Positions 35,201-45,900 of a stretch of 64,000 bases of DNA are shown one piece after another (within the stretch, counting starts at the first letter, position 1; the number at the start of each line of letters is the position of its first letter). Both the position numbers and the translations under genes were made by a program. The notes under the pieces are model-generated. The model searched no databases, was not told where the DNA came from, and saw only the letters and a program-made list of their open reading frames with translations. The DNA lies in assembly GCF_902459465.1 (NCBI RefSeq), contig NC_047081.1, forward strand, positions 11,700,849-11,764,848. Direction: 5' to 3'. This DNA comes from Asterias rubens (Eukaryota; Echinodermata; Asteroidea; Forcipulatida; Asteriidae).

Positions 35201-36785
35201 CTTCTCGACTTCTCCTCACCAGGTTTGAAGGCGACAGCAGGATCATTCTTTGTCTACCTTTTGAATCTGATCATGACGACGTTTACTGCTTGCAGCCTCT
35301 CCTTTGCCATCAGTAGTACGGTCACCTTACAGAGTGTCGCCACTTTACTTGTCTCCTTGTGTTATGTCGTCATGCTTGTAAGTAATTTACTTCATGTCAG
35401 ACTCTCAAAATAAGGTGAAAAACACTGTATTCTCTGAAAAACACTGTATTCTTTAGTTGTCAGTTTTGTATTTTCCCTAGAGGCCCTGTTATGTCTCACA
35501 AGAGAATATTTTCAGGCGACTAGGAGGAAAAAACCAACCACACTGCATGCAAAATTAACACTTTGGCAGCACAAACAACATTCTTCTAGCTGGTACTCAC
35601 TATCTTCCCCCCCCCCAAAAAAAAATTTTTTTTTTTAAATAATAAACATCGATTTTCTTTCTGGAGATTCTTATGGCCTGGAACTGGTTGCCTGTAAATT
35701 GACTCGTGCCAAACCAGTGCCACTCAAAAGGAACCAGACACGGGTTTCCTTTCAGGCCCACTCTTGCTAACATTATTTGTGATATAAAGTTTCTTAATTC
35801 ATATGTTTAAAATGATCTTAATCTTAAATGAATAAAGCAACAAATAAAACAAAGCTTAAAATCCCCTTAACATTTTTAAAATTAATTTTGTATTAATGTT
35901 TTATTGTCACATGTTTAATATATATATAAACAGTGAAATACATTTGGGTTTTGCGTGTCTAAAATGAGCAATTTGGTTTTCTTTTGAGATGTTTTGTTGT
36001 GTTTGTCTTGCAGGTATTCAGTGGCCTACTGGTCAATATCGCATCCTTACCCTCCTGGTTGCAGTGGATCCAATACCTAAGCTTATTCAGATACAGTCTC
36101 AATGTAAGTCTTGGTCCTAGTGTTCTGTAACATAATAGATACCAATTCTTCCATCAACCAAAAGGTACCAGACTATGTCTTCCTCCTAACCTCACTTTGG
36201 GTTGAATTGATCTGAATGGTGGAAAAGAAAAGGTTTGCCCTTGGGGAAAATCAGAATAGTGATTAAACACCCTGTTAAAGCCCTTGTGTTCGATAAAATA
36301 CTCCTCTATTTTTTTTTTAAGGACCAATAATCATGCCTGTGTTTTCCGTTTTGTTTGCAGGCGTTGAGTATAAATGAACTTGTCGGACTGAAGTTTTGCG
36401 GGATGATAGGCAACAGTACTATCTGGTGAGAACTTTTCCTTTTCCTTATCTTAAAATTCATATAATAACATTTGCACCGATAGTTCTCAAACGGTTGTTT
36501 TATTATCGAAAGCTGCTGTAGGCCTTTAACCAAACAGGTTTTATTGGGATTCATTTCAACATGAAACCGGTTTTCCCTTTAAAAACCGGTTTGAACAAGT
36601 GTAATCATAAACCTTTTTATTATTCACTCATGAACAGCATGTCTGGAGAGTCTTATCTCGACGGTCAAGGGATCAATTACTCAACCTGGGGACTTTGGCA
36701 GAATGAATTTGCTCTTGGCATCATGTGTGTTTGCTTGTTGCTTCTGACCTACATCAAACTCAGATTGATTCCTAAGTACAAGTAG
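20276..36785 (+). CDS. ABCG2: ABCG2-like half ABC transporter, copy 2
   Basis: Same family, fold and expected role as copy 1. Coding exons: 20276-20347, 28181-28281, 28597-28656, 29522-29636, 29954-30106, 30785-30942, 31243-31394, 31736-31843, 32330-32535, 32797-32862, 33242-33327, 33783-33872, 34573-34697, 35223-35377, 36014-36103, 36361-36425, 36638-36785. All joins keep frame, giving 649 aa. Walker A at 70-78, signature at 176-180, Walker B acids D200/E201, H-loop His233. Asn436, Phe439 and Arg482 fall at the same numbers as in human ABCG2. The N terminus is short and lysine/glutamate-rich, and exon 2 is half the length of the other copies. The final loop has two cysteines and an NST glycosylation site. 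Start chosen because the exon follows a good acceptor and has no earlier in-frame ATG. Confidence 0.93.
23510..23670 (+). mobile_element. Possible non-LTR retrotransposon remnant
   Basis: A short frame reads [20 protein letters not shown] and, after a poly-A interruption, [11 protein letters not shown]. This resembles the WN.LP block and following tail of LINE RT C-termini. Short and degraded, so uncertain. Confidence 0.4.
24440..24690 (-). mobile_element. TTAA-MITE family fragment, reverse orientation
   Basis: CACTTGGTGTATCC-like start (CTTACTTGGTGTATCCC), GCTCAATTGGTCATCGAAGT, CACCCTTGTTTGACG, GTGTGCTTTCAGAT and TTTCTCAAAAACTACGTTAC are family blocks in reverse order. No clear termini. Confidence 0.6.
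24850..25255 (+). repeat. Three degenerate tandem copies, unit about 150 bp
   Basis: Blocks TTAGCATA, TTCATAATT or TCTTCATAG, TAGAGATAC and TATATACA recur in order at about 24850-24965, 24985-25095 and 25155-25255. AATTCCAGATTCA heads the last two. Non-coding, intron 1 of copy 2. Confidence 0.5.
25448..26042 (+). mobile_element. TTAA-flanked MITE, full copy with internal duplication
   Basis: TTAA at 25448-25451 and 26039-26042 flank terminal inverted repeats AGGCAGTGGACACTATTGGT and ACCAATAGTGTCCACTGTCT (the right one interrupted by a GGCCT insertion nearby). No coding capacity. An internal stretch (the GAGCTCAAATTTTCACAGG to GAGAAGACTGG part) is present twice, lengthening it to about 595 bp. 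The TTAA target suggests piggyBac-type movement, which is inference. Confidence 0.75.
26284..26640 (+). mobile_element. Diverged TTAA-MITE family copy
   Basis: TTTAAAGGCAAGGTG start, then GGAGAGCTGTTGAT, TTTGAGAAAGAGGTA, GAGAAAGGCTTCAGGCATGAG, GATGACCAATTGA and CACTTGGTGACAGGTC, in forward family order. Right terminus not clear. Confidence 0.55.
27325..27525. repeat. Foldback element, 201 bp
   Basis: Left arm CACTCTAAAAT...GGATTTAAAAGTTAAT pairs with right arm ATTAACTTTTAAATCC...ATTTAGAGTG over about 60 bp with gaps. Centre is A/T-rich. Non-coding, intron 1 of copy 2. Confidence 0.65.
28363..28510. repeat. Foldback element of the ACTAGTCC type
   Basis: GGATTTCGGAAAGAGTTAAG with ACTAGT near the left end matches, inverted, ACTAGTCCTAACTCTTTGTG and AAATCGACC at the right. 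Centre has a palindrome GGATGAGTTACTCATCC. It lies in intron 2 of copy 2. Confidence 0.6.
29090..29483 (+). mobile_element. TTAA-MITE family, nested or double left end
   Basis: TTAAAGGCACTGGACATG at 29090 starts a copy that restarts after about 58 bp with TTAAAGACACTGGACACT at 29148. The body follows family order and ends at CATTGCCTTTAA (29483). Two left ends and one right end suggest a partial internal duplication or nested insertion. It lies in intron 3 of copy 2. Confidence 0.7.
31055..31118. repeat. Perfect 25-bp inverted repeat ending in a GACTCTGC repeat
   Basis: 31055-31079 is the exact reverse complement of 31094-31118, with a 14-base A/T spacer. The right arm continues into TAGGGTCAAAACATCAG, the diverged form of a GGGTCGAAACGTC block seen at 44575, 52187 and 63032. 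It lies in intron 6 of copy 2. Confidence 0.8.
32945..33115. repeat. Dispersed repeat of the CTAAGCACA type
   Basis: GGGCCCAATTTCACTAAGCT opens it and a GAAATTGGTCCCAG block closes it. TTAAGCACAA and TGTGCTTA motifs lie between. Related to 4912-5062 and 39805-39955. It lies in intron 10 of copy 2. Confidence 0.5.
34285..34498. mobile_element. MITE with GGAACATTACAG-type ends
   Basis: Left AAAAGAAACATTACAGAATTGG pairs with right CCAATTCTGTAACGTTCCTTT. A partial relative begins at 51232 (AAAGGAACATTACAGAGT) and another fragment may be at about 41490-41560. It ends 75 bp before exon 13 of copy 2. Confidence 0.6.
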
Positions 36786-37520
36786 AATTGTTCATCGGCA
36801 AGATGGGTCTCATGTACTACCGCAGACACTTCCTACAAGAAGACAATTCCAAAGTAAAAGAACAGTTGTCCAATAATAAGATGGGTCTTATGTACTACCG
36901 CAAACACTTCCTACAAGAAGGCAATTCCAAAGTACAAGTAGAGTTGGCCAACCGCAAGATGGGTCTTAAGCAGCAAGATGGGTCTTAAGCAGCAAGATGG
37001 GTCTTAAGCAGCAAGATGGGTCTTAAGCAGCAAGATGGGTCTTAAGCAGCAAGATGGGTCTTAAGCAGCAAGATGGGTCTTAAGCAGCAAGATGGGTCTT
37101 AAGCAGCAAGATGGGTCTTAAGCAGCAAGATGGGTCTTAAGCAGCAGGATGGGTCTTAAGATTGTAGAGATTACAAGTAAGGCAATTCCAAAGTACAAGA
37201 AGAGAGCTTCCAAAAAGCATAGTGTTTTCGAAGTACTGTTCAGACTTTTTTAAGCAGTGTGATTCCAACCAAGCAATGTGTTTCCAAAGTACTTGTTTAA
37301 ACTTCCATGAAGCAAGATGATTTTGAAATACAAAATAGAGCCTTCTGGAAAAGCAAGGTTATTCCAAAATACAAGAGACTTCCACCAAGCAAGGTGTTTC
37401 CAAAGTACTTGTTTAGACTTTCAACAATCAGAATGATTCTGAAGTGGAGCCTTCCAGAGAGCAAGGTACGAGTAGAGAGTTTTCAACAAGCAAGGGGATT
37501 CCAAAGTTCAAGTTGAGCTA
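36778..37520 (+). repeat. 3' UTR of copy 2 built from repeats of the coding end
   Basis: The gene ends ATTCCTAAGTACAAGTAG. Directly after it, an about 85-95 bp unit (CAAGATGGGTCT, ATGTACTACCGCA, CACTTCCTACAAGAAG, CAATTCCAAAGTA) is present twice, the second closing with ATTCCAAAGTACAAGTAG, nearly the coding end itself. A 19-bp subarray follows (36958-37166). Beyond it, diverged TTCCAAAGTAC and CAAGCAAGG blocks recur to about 37520. Confidence 0.8.
36958..37166 (+). repeat. Minisatellite, 19-bp unit x 11
   Basis: GATGGGTCTTAAGCAGCAA recurs every 19 bp from 36958 to 37148 with almost no variation; the last copy reads CAGGATGGG before and ATTGTAG after. It derives from the GATGGGTCTT part of the larger 3' UTR repeat. 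Confidence 0.95.
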
Positions 37521-37963
37521 CACACCAAATATAAAGTGAGGATGTAAACAGCGAGATGTTTGAAGAGCTACATCACTTCTCATTATGATAAGTCAGAAAC
37601 TACAGATGCAAAGTGGAGTTCAAAGAAGATGAAGATGGCTGAGTGTGTGCTTTCATATTAAACCCCAGAGATCCGTGTCATCAGGCTGTTTCTGAATCAA
37701 TGGCTTTGGTTGTGGCTCTGGCTGAATCACCGACAAGGCTCGGAGTTTACCATTAGCCATAGCCGTAGCTTCTTCCCTCACACAAAAAGTCCTATCTTGT
37801 AGGCGGAATTCTGATAGATTCATAGATATTTAAGGATTCCTATTCCATTTTTTGTAAGGGTTGGTTCAGATTCAGCCTATTTTAGTCATTGTCATAGCAT
37901 GGTCTGAGTCTTCAGGACACAGGCTATATCTCTGGGCCCAGATACGTGTATATAGTTCTATTT

Positions 37964-37969
37964 AATAAA
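37964..37969 (+). terminator. Candidate polyadenylation signal of copy 2
   Basis: AATAAA about 1.18 kb after the stop, beyond the repeat-built 3' UTR. It is the first canonical hexamer I noticed on this strand. Confidence 0.4.
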
Positions 37970-39387
37970 AGGGTATATTGTTTTTCTTACTTAAAATAAA
38001 TTTAATGTAAAGATGAGAAGTTTATAAATGTTTGATGTGAACCAACAGGGTATTGAAGGGTAAATGGATGGAGGTGTAGACAGTTTTTTTTTAAAAACAA
38101 AAAACATATGGAAACAATATTTAACAAACTAAAATTAACAGCTTATGTTGCGGGGGGGGGGGGGGGGGGTATATTTTCAAGAAGTGAATTCAACAATACT
38201 TTTAAACTGTCAGCAATTTGATACCAAACACGAGGGGGGGGGACTATCGTCCAGGTACTTGTTTATACTTTCAAGTCTCAAACTCACAGGGCCGATTTCT
38301 TGAATTGTTTCTGCTCCGCAGAAAACTAGTGAAATGTGTTTAGAGACGCCGTTTTTCATACTTTGTCACCAATTAGTCACGGCACTAGAGGGCGCAAATC
38401 GTCTGGCTCGGAGGGACGGATATTTTTCCTGTAGTATAGAATTGCCTTCCTCAAAAAAATTCAAGAATTTTTAAATCGATTTAGAAAAAAAGGAAAAACC
38501 CATTGAAAAGCACTACGACTGTGGCAATTTCGATGTACAGAAATTGCCGCTAACCCGGGACTACTATTACAGCCGGGCTACTCATTTATCCAGTTTGCTA
38601 GCCTAAAGGGCTAGTGGAAAAATAATGCAAAGATTACAAACAGCAATGAACTGTGCTGAATGGTGTATGAAAAGTTTGTGCCGTGACTCAAGACATAATG
38701 TGTTTTTCGGGCTACCAAAATCTCATCAGGGCTACTAAAAATTCTGGGTTACTAGCCCTGCTGACTTCCATGAAAATACATTTAATTTCGATGTACCGAA
38801 AAATAAATTGCCGTAGGCACTGGGCCTGATTTTAGTGAAGGACCTACAGATTACTCTTCGAAGAGTTCCAGTAATTCGTGTTGCGATATCGGAAATGAAC
38901 GTATGATGGTCTTGAAGACTATAGTTTATTAGGGGTGGATGATCGAGTATTCGAAGGATCTGCACGTACAACACGTGCCATAAGCATTTTGAAATAATGG
39001 TGGCCACTATAGAAGGGCACTATTTGGTTCGGGTGCATTCAGACAGATTTACCCAAACCTATAATGTGATTATTAATAGTATTGTGTTCACTATACTTCA
39101 AAATGGCTTATCTACATCCATGTTGCTACACAGCCTTGGAAGTTGCCCTTAATCAAGCATGACAGTTGATTGATGTTCCAACATCAGTTTGTTAGTTTAT
39201 TCATGTCATGCGAGACAATAAACCTGAATGTTGAAGGTCGAATGAATGATTCGATTTGCAGGACTAAAGCAACCACAATGTTATCAAGCTTCCTTTTTGT
39301 CTTTAGCAGAGATAAATCCGGAATGTTCAGAAGGGCTGGGACCCGGCGTAATCCCCGGTCAACCTGCGTCCAATTTCATAGAGCTGC

Positions 39388-39800
39388 TTAAAGGCACTGG
39401 ACACTATTGATAATTACTCAAAATAATTTTTGGCATAAAACCTTACTTGGTTAAAATTTTCTTCCTCCATGGTTAAACGGGTAATGGGGAGAGGTTGTTA
39501 GTATAAAACATTGTGAGAAACAGCTCCCTCTGAAGTAACGTAGTTTTTGAGAATAATTGATCACTAAAATATTAGAATTTGATTTCGAGATATCAGAATC
39601 AGATTTTGAGGTCTCGAAATCAAGCATATAAAAGCACCAAGCCTGTGCAACAAGGGCTTGTTTTCTCCATTATTTTCTCGCAACTTCGACGACGAATTGA
39701 CCTCAAATTTTCACAGGTTTGTTATTTTATGTATATGTTGAGATACACCAAGTGGGAAGACTGGTCTTTGATAATTACCAATAGTGTCCAGTGCCTTTAA
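39388..39800 (+). mobile_element. TTAA-flanked MITE, full copy
   Basis: TTAA at 39388-39391 and 39797-39800. Ends AGGCACTGGACACTATTGAT and ACCAATAGTGTCCAGTGCCT are near-perfect inverted repeats. About 413 bp, non-coding, the cleanest copy in the window. Confidence 0.8.
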
Positions 39801-41079
39801 GTACAAAACATAGCTAAGCACAACCAGGTGATACTTACCAGAAAAGGGTTACCAACCAAACTACCATGTCACATGTACAATTTGTGACTGGTATCCTGCT
39901 CATTTCTGCTTATTTTAACCGAAAAAAAAAATTAAGCAATATGAAATTGGTCCCTGGGAGTTTTTTGACATAAATTGTGTTTGATTCCAGTGCGTATCAA
40001 TGGATGAACTTTTAAAAACATTTGTATTTAAATGGATTTAAAGGCAAAGTATTTTTTTTTTTTTTTTTTTAACCATTCCATTGTTTGAATCCTGTATAAA
40101 TTAATGTACAGATACACAAAACTAACGTCTGAAAATTTCAATATTTCAAAAGGTGGTCGTGCTTTTGAAATATCGTCGAAAACCTGGGGCGAATTGTATG
40201 TCACTCCGGAATAATAATAATTGATAGCGGTAGTACAGTTAATGACGATCCTATAAGCTAAAGTAGTAGTCCCAGCCTATTTCTATACCATCCGCCCAGG
40301 TAATAGTTAATAAGCAGGACAGTTCTTTTCAGAACTGAGAAGTCTCCCGAACACCCGAACAATCTACTCCGCGGCAGTAGAATTAAGCAAGACAGTTCTC
40401 TTAGAACAACTACCTGGCAAGTAGATACACACATGGTATTACCGCAAACCAAATATATATTCCTCGCCATGCAATGCCTCAAATCGTATATAATAATAAT
40501 AGGGATACACAATCTGGGAGGCGTGGCTCAATATAATTATACAAATTTTGAGCATAAAGACTTTTATTATTTACATAATATTAACCACATTACTTCCATG
40601 TGAGGGTGAAATGTTTCTCAAAATGCTTTTAATACACAGGGTACATTTGCATACTTTCTTATTTTCTCTATTTTCTTACGAAGTTACACGGTTTTTTTTT
40701 TGCAAAATGCAGGGTTGATGTTGCAGTTTGACCGCAAAGTAAATTTTGTAAAGTCCTCTTAAGTATTTTGTTTCTTGTTTTCGGTTATATTCATGCACAT
40801 TTTGTTGTTGTGGTATTAAATAATAATTTTCTTACTTTCTCTTTGTATTGTTTTGTTATACCATGCACACTAGAGCCGAATAAAAATAAATAACAAAAAA
40901 TCATCAACGTTTCCAGACAAATATTTGTTTGGTTACTCTGTGAGGTAACACAAAAATACTATTATATTAAATTAGAGCTTGATCCCAAACAGTCCACATT
41001 CCGATCCGTAGTCACGAGTAAAAAGCATCAATCAAAATGGCCATAGCTTCTGAAAAAATAGTACTTTTGCGCGCGCGGT

Positions 41080-41240
41080 CCCCTGATTGGCCAACGCAGG
41101 AAGGGTCACTGCAGAGGTTTTTGTTGATTGGTCGGTGTTTTATTAAGCCCCGCCCCTGTGAGCTTACATAAATTCCGGAATTGGCTTTTGTGTGGGTAGT
41201 CACTTGGAACCAATTCTTCAATGTCACGCACATATCTACT
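41080..41240 (+). promoter_or_regulatory. Probable promoter of copy 3
   Basis: Two inverted CCAAT boxes (GATTGG at about 41085 and 41126), a GC box GCCCCGCCCC at 41147-41156 and a weak TATA-like CATAAAT near 41167. A donor GTAAGT at 41431 would end a non-coding first exon, and an acceptor TTTCAG at 42954-42959 starts the exon with the ATG at 42982. Motif-based inference. Confidence 0.5.
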
Positions 41241-42229
41241 GAATTAAAGATTGGTATGTATTGGTTTACGAAACCAAAAGGCAAAACGAGTCAACCAACC
41301 AAACCTTTGAACGCTCATGTAACATGACAAGGTTCAACTTGATTTCGTAGCTATAAAACACTTTGGGAAACGGAGTTATTATCCATTTTACAGTTTGGAT
41401 ATTTTGGTTTGAGGAGCTGGACTTTTTAGGGTAAGTTTGTTTCAATGTCGTGCAATATTGATACATTACAAAGTCTTGTAACTGCCATAATGTGTGTCCA
41501 TGAAATGACAAACCTGTAAAACTTTGACCTCAATCAGTTATCCGGAGGTATCAAAGTTGTGCACATTAAATGTAAAATTTTTACATCATCCGACAGATTT
41601 CTTTCGGAATGTATCATTTCTTTTAATTTCCTTTTGTAATTTCCGTTGTGTATAAGATGTTTTACTTTTTGGGTTGTTGAGCTTGATATTAAAAAATATA
41701 GGCCTAACTTACGGTTTCCAGCTGCTGTAATAAAGGTTAATGTTTGGAAAGACAAGGCTGATTCTGAACTTGACACATAGACAACTTTGAACATAACAAT
41801 TATTGTCGTGTAAAGAGGCAAAATCCGATTTAAAGCCAATTTGAGCCGAAAAATTAGATTACAATTTTAAAATCGACCCATTTTGGTCGTGAATTTCGTT
41901 ACTCTGGTTAGAGTCGAAAGTTAGATCCATTTTGTTATTGCGGAAAACAATTTCTTATGAGGCACGGCCAATAAAAAGTGAATTTTTCAGTTTTTATATG
42001 TTGGTGATGGTGCATAAGGCCTGTTTTTATTCTGCAGTTTAATATATTATTTGAAACGGTGTTAAAGCGCTTTAAAATGCAGTGGAGTACATTTTGCCCC
42101 GAAAAAGCACAAACAACAAAATGTTATATAAAAATTGTTTTTGCTAATACAGGCGATATAAAAGAGTATGACACTGGTTGAGCGAGATACCAGAGTTCAA
42201 GTCGCCAGGAAGGTCAAGATAACCAATCA

Positions 42230-42367
42230 ACGTTGCGTGACTTGTACGTAGGCTTATCTATACACGGTCAAACAATATCAATATTTGAATATTATGTGAT
42301 TTGAGGCCATGCAGGTGAAGGATCAATTATTGGTAGTGAAGATATAGGCTACAAAGTCACGCAACGT
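42230..42367. repeat. Foldback element with ACGTTGCGTGACTT ends
   Basis: ACGTTGCGTGACTTGTA at 42230-42246 is matched inverted by TACAAAGTCACGCAACGT at 42350-42367, with one extra base. About 138 bp, non-coding. Confidence 0.6.
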
Positions 42368-42981
42368 AGTATTTGAATAGTTGCTTCAAGGCTTAAGGGA
42401 TGTTGGTTTGGTTTTTATTGGTGGGGGGGGGGGGGGTAACAGAAGGGCCATGTAACCTATAAAGCGAAAAGAGCAGCAGATATCATGATATTTGATGAGG
42501 AAAGCTATTTCTGCTAAGCTATATTCATTTGTGCTTAACATCTGTATGCAATTCGGTTTAGACTTGAAGCAGAAATGGCCATTATAGTCGGCCGATTGAA
42601 CCACTTGTAGGCCTATACCTCATGACTGCATCACAGACAAATCGCTCCTTATCTCCAACAGGAAGCCTATTAAAATATTTTTGCGAAAAATAAAATAAAG
42701 CCCAACTTTAAATAAAGCCCAAAATAAAATAAAAGCCCGAAATATTATAAAAGCCCGAAATATTATAAGCCAAAAACAAAATAAAGCTTATCGATTATTG
42801 ATGAAGTGGTCGTGTTTCCGTTTCCCAACTTCAAATTTGGGGGTATGTTGTTTGGTATCGAACTGAATCAATATTTATTTTTTAAGGGAAATTTTAATGT
42901 AAGGGATACTTTATTCTTCAAAAGACTAATTCGTAATACATAATTGTTTTCTGTTTCAGAGTTATTATATATTTGAAGACA

Positions 42982-45900
42982 ATGGAGGTGAAAGTTGAAC
43001 CTGTGAGTATAATTTTAATATACGGCCTTCCCAAACCATTGTAAATGGCACTGGACACTGTTGTTTTATTACTCAATATTTGTTTTTAGCATAAAAACTG
43101 ACTTGGTTATAACGAGCAATCAGAGCTGTTGATAGTATATATAATATTGTCAGAAACGGCTCCCTCTTAAGTGAAGATGTTTTTCAGTAACTAATTTCTC
43201 ACTCAAATTATGCAAAGCACATAAAGTAATGTGCAACAAGGGTGTTTTTTCTTTACGAATTCTCTTGCAACTTCGATGACCAGTTGAGTCAAACTTTTCA
43301 CAGGTTTGTTATTTATTTTTATGCATGTGTTGGGATACACCAAGTGAGAAGACTGGTCTCTGACAAAAATGACCAAACATGTCCAGTGCCTTTAAATGGA
43401 GCAGAGTGCATTTTACATTAATTGCTAATATCAAAGCGGCACCACTAAACGGAAACAACAAACAAAAGCCGGAACCCAGAGGTTTTGACAAAACAATAAC
43501 AACCATTACCCCAATGCATTAATCGTTTTCCCTTTTTATAACAATGTGCAATTTAAGTTTAGGTAGATCTTTGATAGCTTTCTGTTTCACTTTATGTTAA
43601 ACTTTTATTCTGAACTTTATTTATAAAGGCACTGGACACATTTGGTAATATTGTCAAAGATCAGTGTCCTCACTTGGTGTATCCCACATAAATAATGCTC
43701 AAAAAAACAAATTTGTGAAAATGTTGGACTCGATTGTTCGTCAAAGTTGCAAGAGAATAATTTAAGCAGAAAAACATCGTTGTTGCATAATGTGTGAGCT
43801 TTCAGATGCCTGAGAAAGGCTTCAGGCCTTAAGACTTTTTCAGATTCGAAAATTATAGTGAAAATTTACCTCTTTCTCAAAAACAACTTCAGAGGGAGTC
43901 GTTTCTCCGATGTTGTATACTACCAATAGTTATTTGTTACCAAGATCAAGTGAGAACCCTCCTGGTCTTCGACAATTACCAAAACGTGTCCAGTGCCGTA
44001 CTCGTACGGGAAAGAACATAACGTGTCCAGTGCCGTACTCGTACGGGAAAGAACATAACGTGTCCAGTGCCGTACTCGTACGGGAAAGAACATAACGTGT
44101 CCAGTGCCGTACTCGTACGGGAAAGAACATAACGTGTCCAGTGCCGTACTCGTACGGGAAAGAACATAACGTGTCCAGTGCCGTACTCGTACGGGAAAGA
44201 ACATAACGTGTCCAGTGCCGTACTCGTACGGGAAAGAACATTACTTCTAGAAACTCCTTCTCACCATTGCACATTCAAACCGTTTTATTCCAGACACAGA
44301 AACTTCTGTCTGATGACGGAAACAACCATTTTGGAAACTATGGTGCAGTTAATGGAGTGCATAGTGGTCACAATGGTGTCGGGATTGGTAGGAAACCAAG
44401 ATCGGACACGCAATCCAACAATGTCGTTTTGTCATGTCATGACATCAACTACCTCGTGAAAACGAAAGTGAAGAAGCAGAAAGTGTTCAAGCCGATTCTC
44501 AATAATATCACGTGAGAATTGTGTTTACTTTTTGTTTGTCTTAGCCTTTTAGAAAGACTCTGCTAGAGTCGAAACGTCAGGCAATGTTTGGTTTTATTTT
44601 AACTTATTAAAGAGACACATTACCTTCGGATTGGGCACTTTTGGCTTTGAAAAGCGTCTCAAGTATTAATAATTGTTGGAAAGATGTTTTGAAGGAAGAA
44701 ACATTGTATGTTTTTCCTTAACTTCTATTCGTGAAATAACACAAACCCTAATATTGTGTAGGATCGAAATATTTGGTTCTACAAAACAGCAGACCGTGTG
44801 AGTTTATGATGGATGTTTATGTACGACATTGTAGGCCTACTCTAAAAACATCTTTCCAATCATAATTAATCAATTCATACCAAACTGGGTTTTGTTTAAG
44901 CCCAAAAGCGCCCAAGTCCAAGGCAACGTGTCCCTCAACGAATGTTGCGGTGTGAGCTTGTTGTTTTTTCTGATAGAATTCATGAACGGACTTTGAGGTA
45001 GGGGAACAATCACAATTATAGGATTTATGTAAAAATCGGTATTAAGAGTAATCTTGGTGTTACATATTCTTGAATTTTGCCTAATTTTGTTTGACTTTTC
45101 TTCTGACTTTTTAGTGCTGTGTTTGAGCCAGGCATGAATGCAATCCTTGGGCCAACTGGAAGCGGCAAAACTTCGTGAGTGCAAGCATTATTTTCGCTTT
45201 AATTTTATAAGCTTTGAAAACCATCTGTGAAACTGTTTTACCTCATTCGCCTTGTATAGTCAAATGCTTGGAGATTTCCATTCAATCTACACGTATAGTG
45301 TGAACCAAACATTATGCTGTGCGATCGAAAGTGCAAGCTGACACTACATCACCTTGGACCAATTATAACACAGAAATGGAACGGTTACGTCACTACACCT
45401 TTATCCAATGAAATCGTTGAATCAAATTAAATCAATACCAATGCCTGTTTTATCTTTGTAAATAAAGACAAAGGACCAGTCTGTAGGCTAAGTTCAGGTG
45501 GCGACTAGACCGAGCATAATATAGTCGACATGGTCAATTCGAGAGTACCTCTTAGTTTCTGGTATAGTCTCGTCGCTCACCCGAACTTGCTCCAATGTTC
45601 TCAAACTTTGTCATTTCAGACTGCTTGATATCCTCGCAATGAGGAAGGATCCCAATGGAATGTCTGGTCAGGTCTTGATTGATGGAGCAGTCCCACCCCC
45701 TGATTTCAGACTCATCTCTGGTTACGTCGTTCAGGTTAGAACTGCTTCATTACATCATTTCAAGAAATTATAAAAATTTACTTAATTGCGTGGCCAGATT
45801 TAGGCAAAGTAATTTCGTTAAAAGTTTTTCTCTGTACGATTTTTGACAGATGATTCTGTTTCAAATCGGAAAAACATACAACAACTTTCGGATAATATTT

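Larger units (their letters stand above)
36786..42981 (+). other. Intergenic region between copies 2 and 3
   Basis: Holds the copy 2 3' UTR with AATAAA at 37964-37969, an 18-base G run (38152-38169), a TTAA-MITE (39388-39800), two other dispersed repeats (39805-39955, 40290-40450), a promoter-like segment (41080-41240), a likely non-coding first exon of copy 3 ending at 41430, a foldback (42230-42367) and a 14-base G run (42423-42436). No other gene seen. Confidence 0.55.

Noticed and set aside
43920-44274. Open frames of 63-114 aa with [13 protein letters not shown] repeats on the minus strand
   Set aside because: They are read-through of the 37-bp satellite in several frames, with no start context and no likeness to a protein family.
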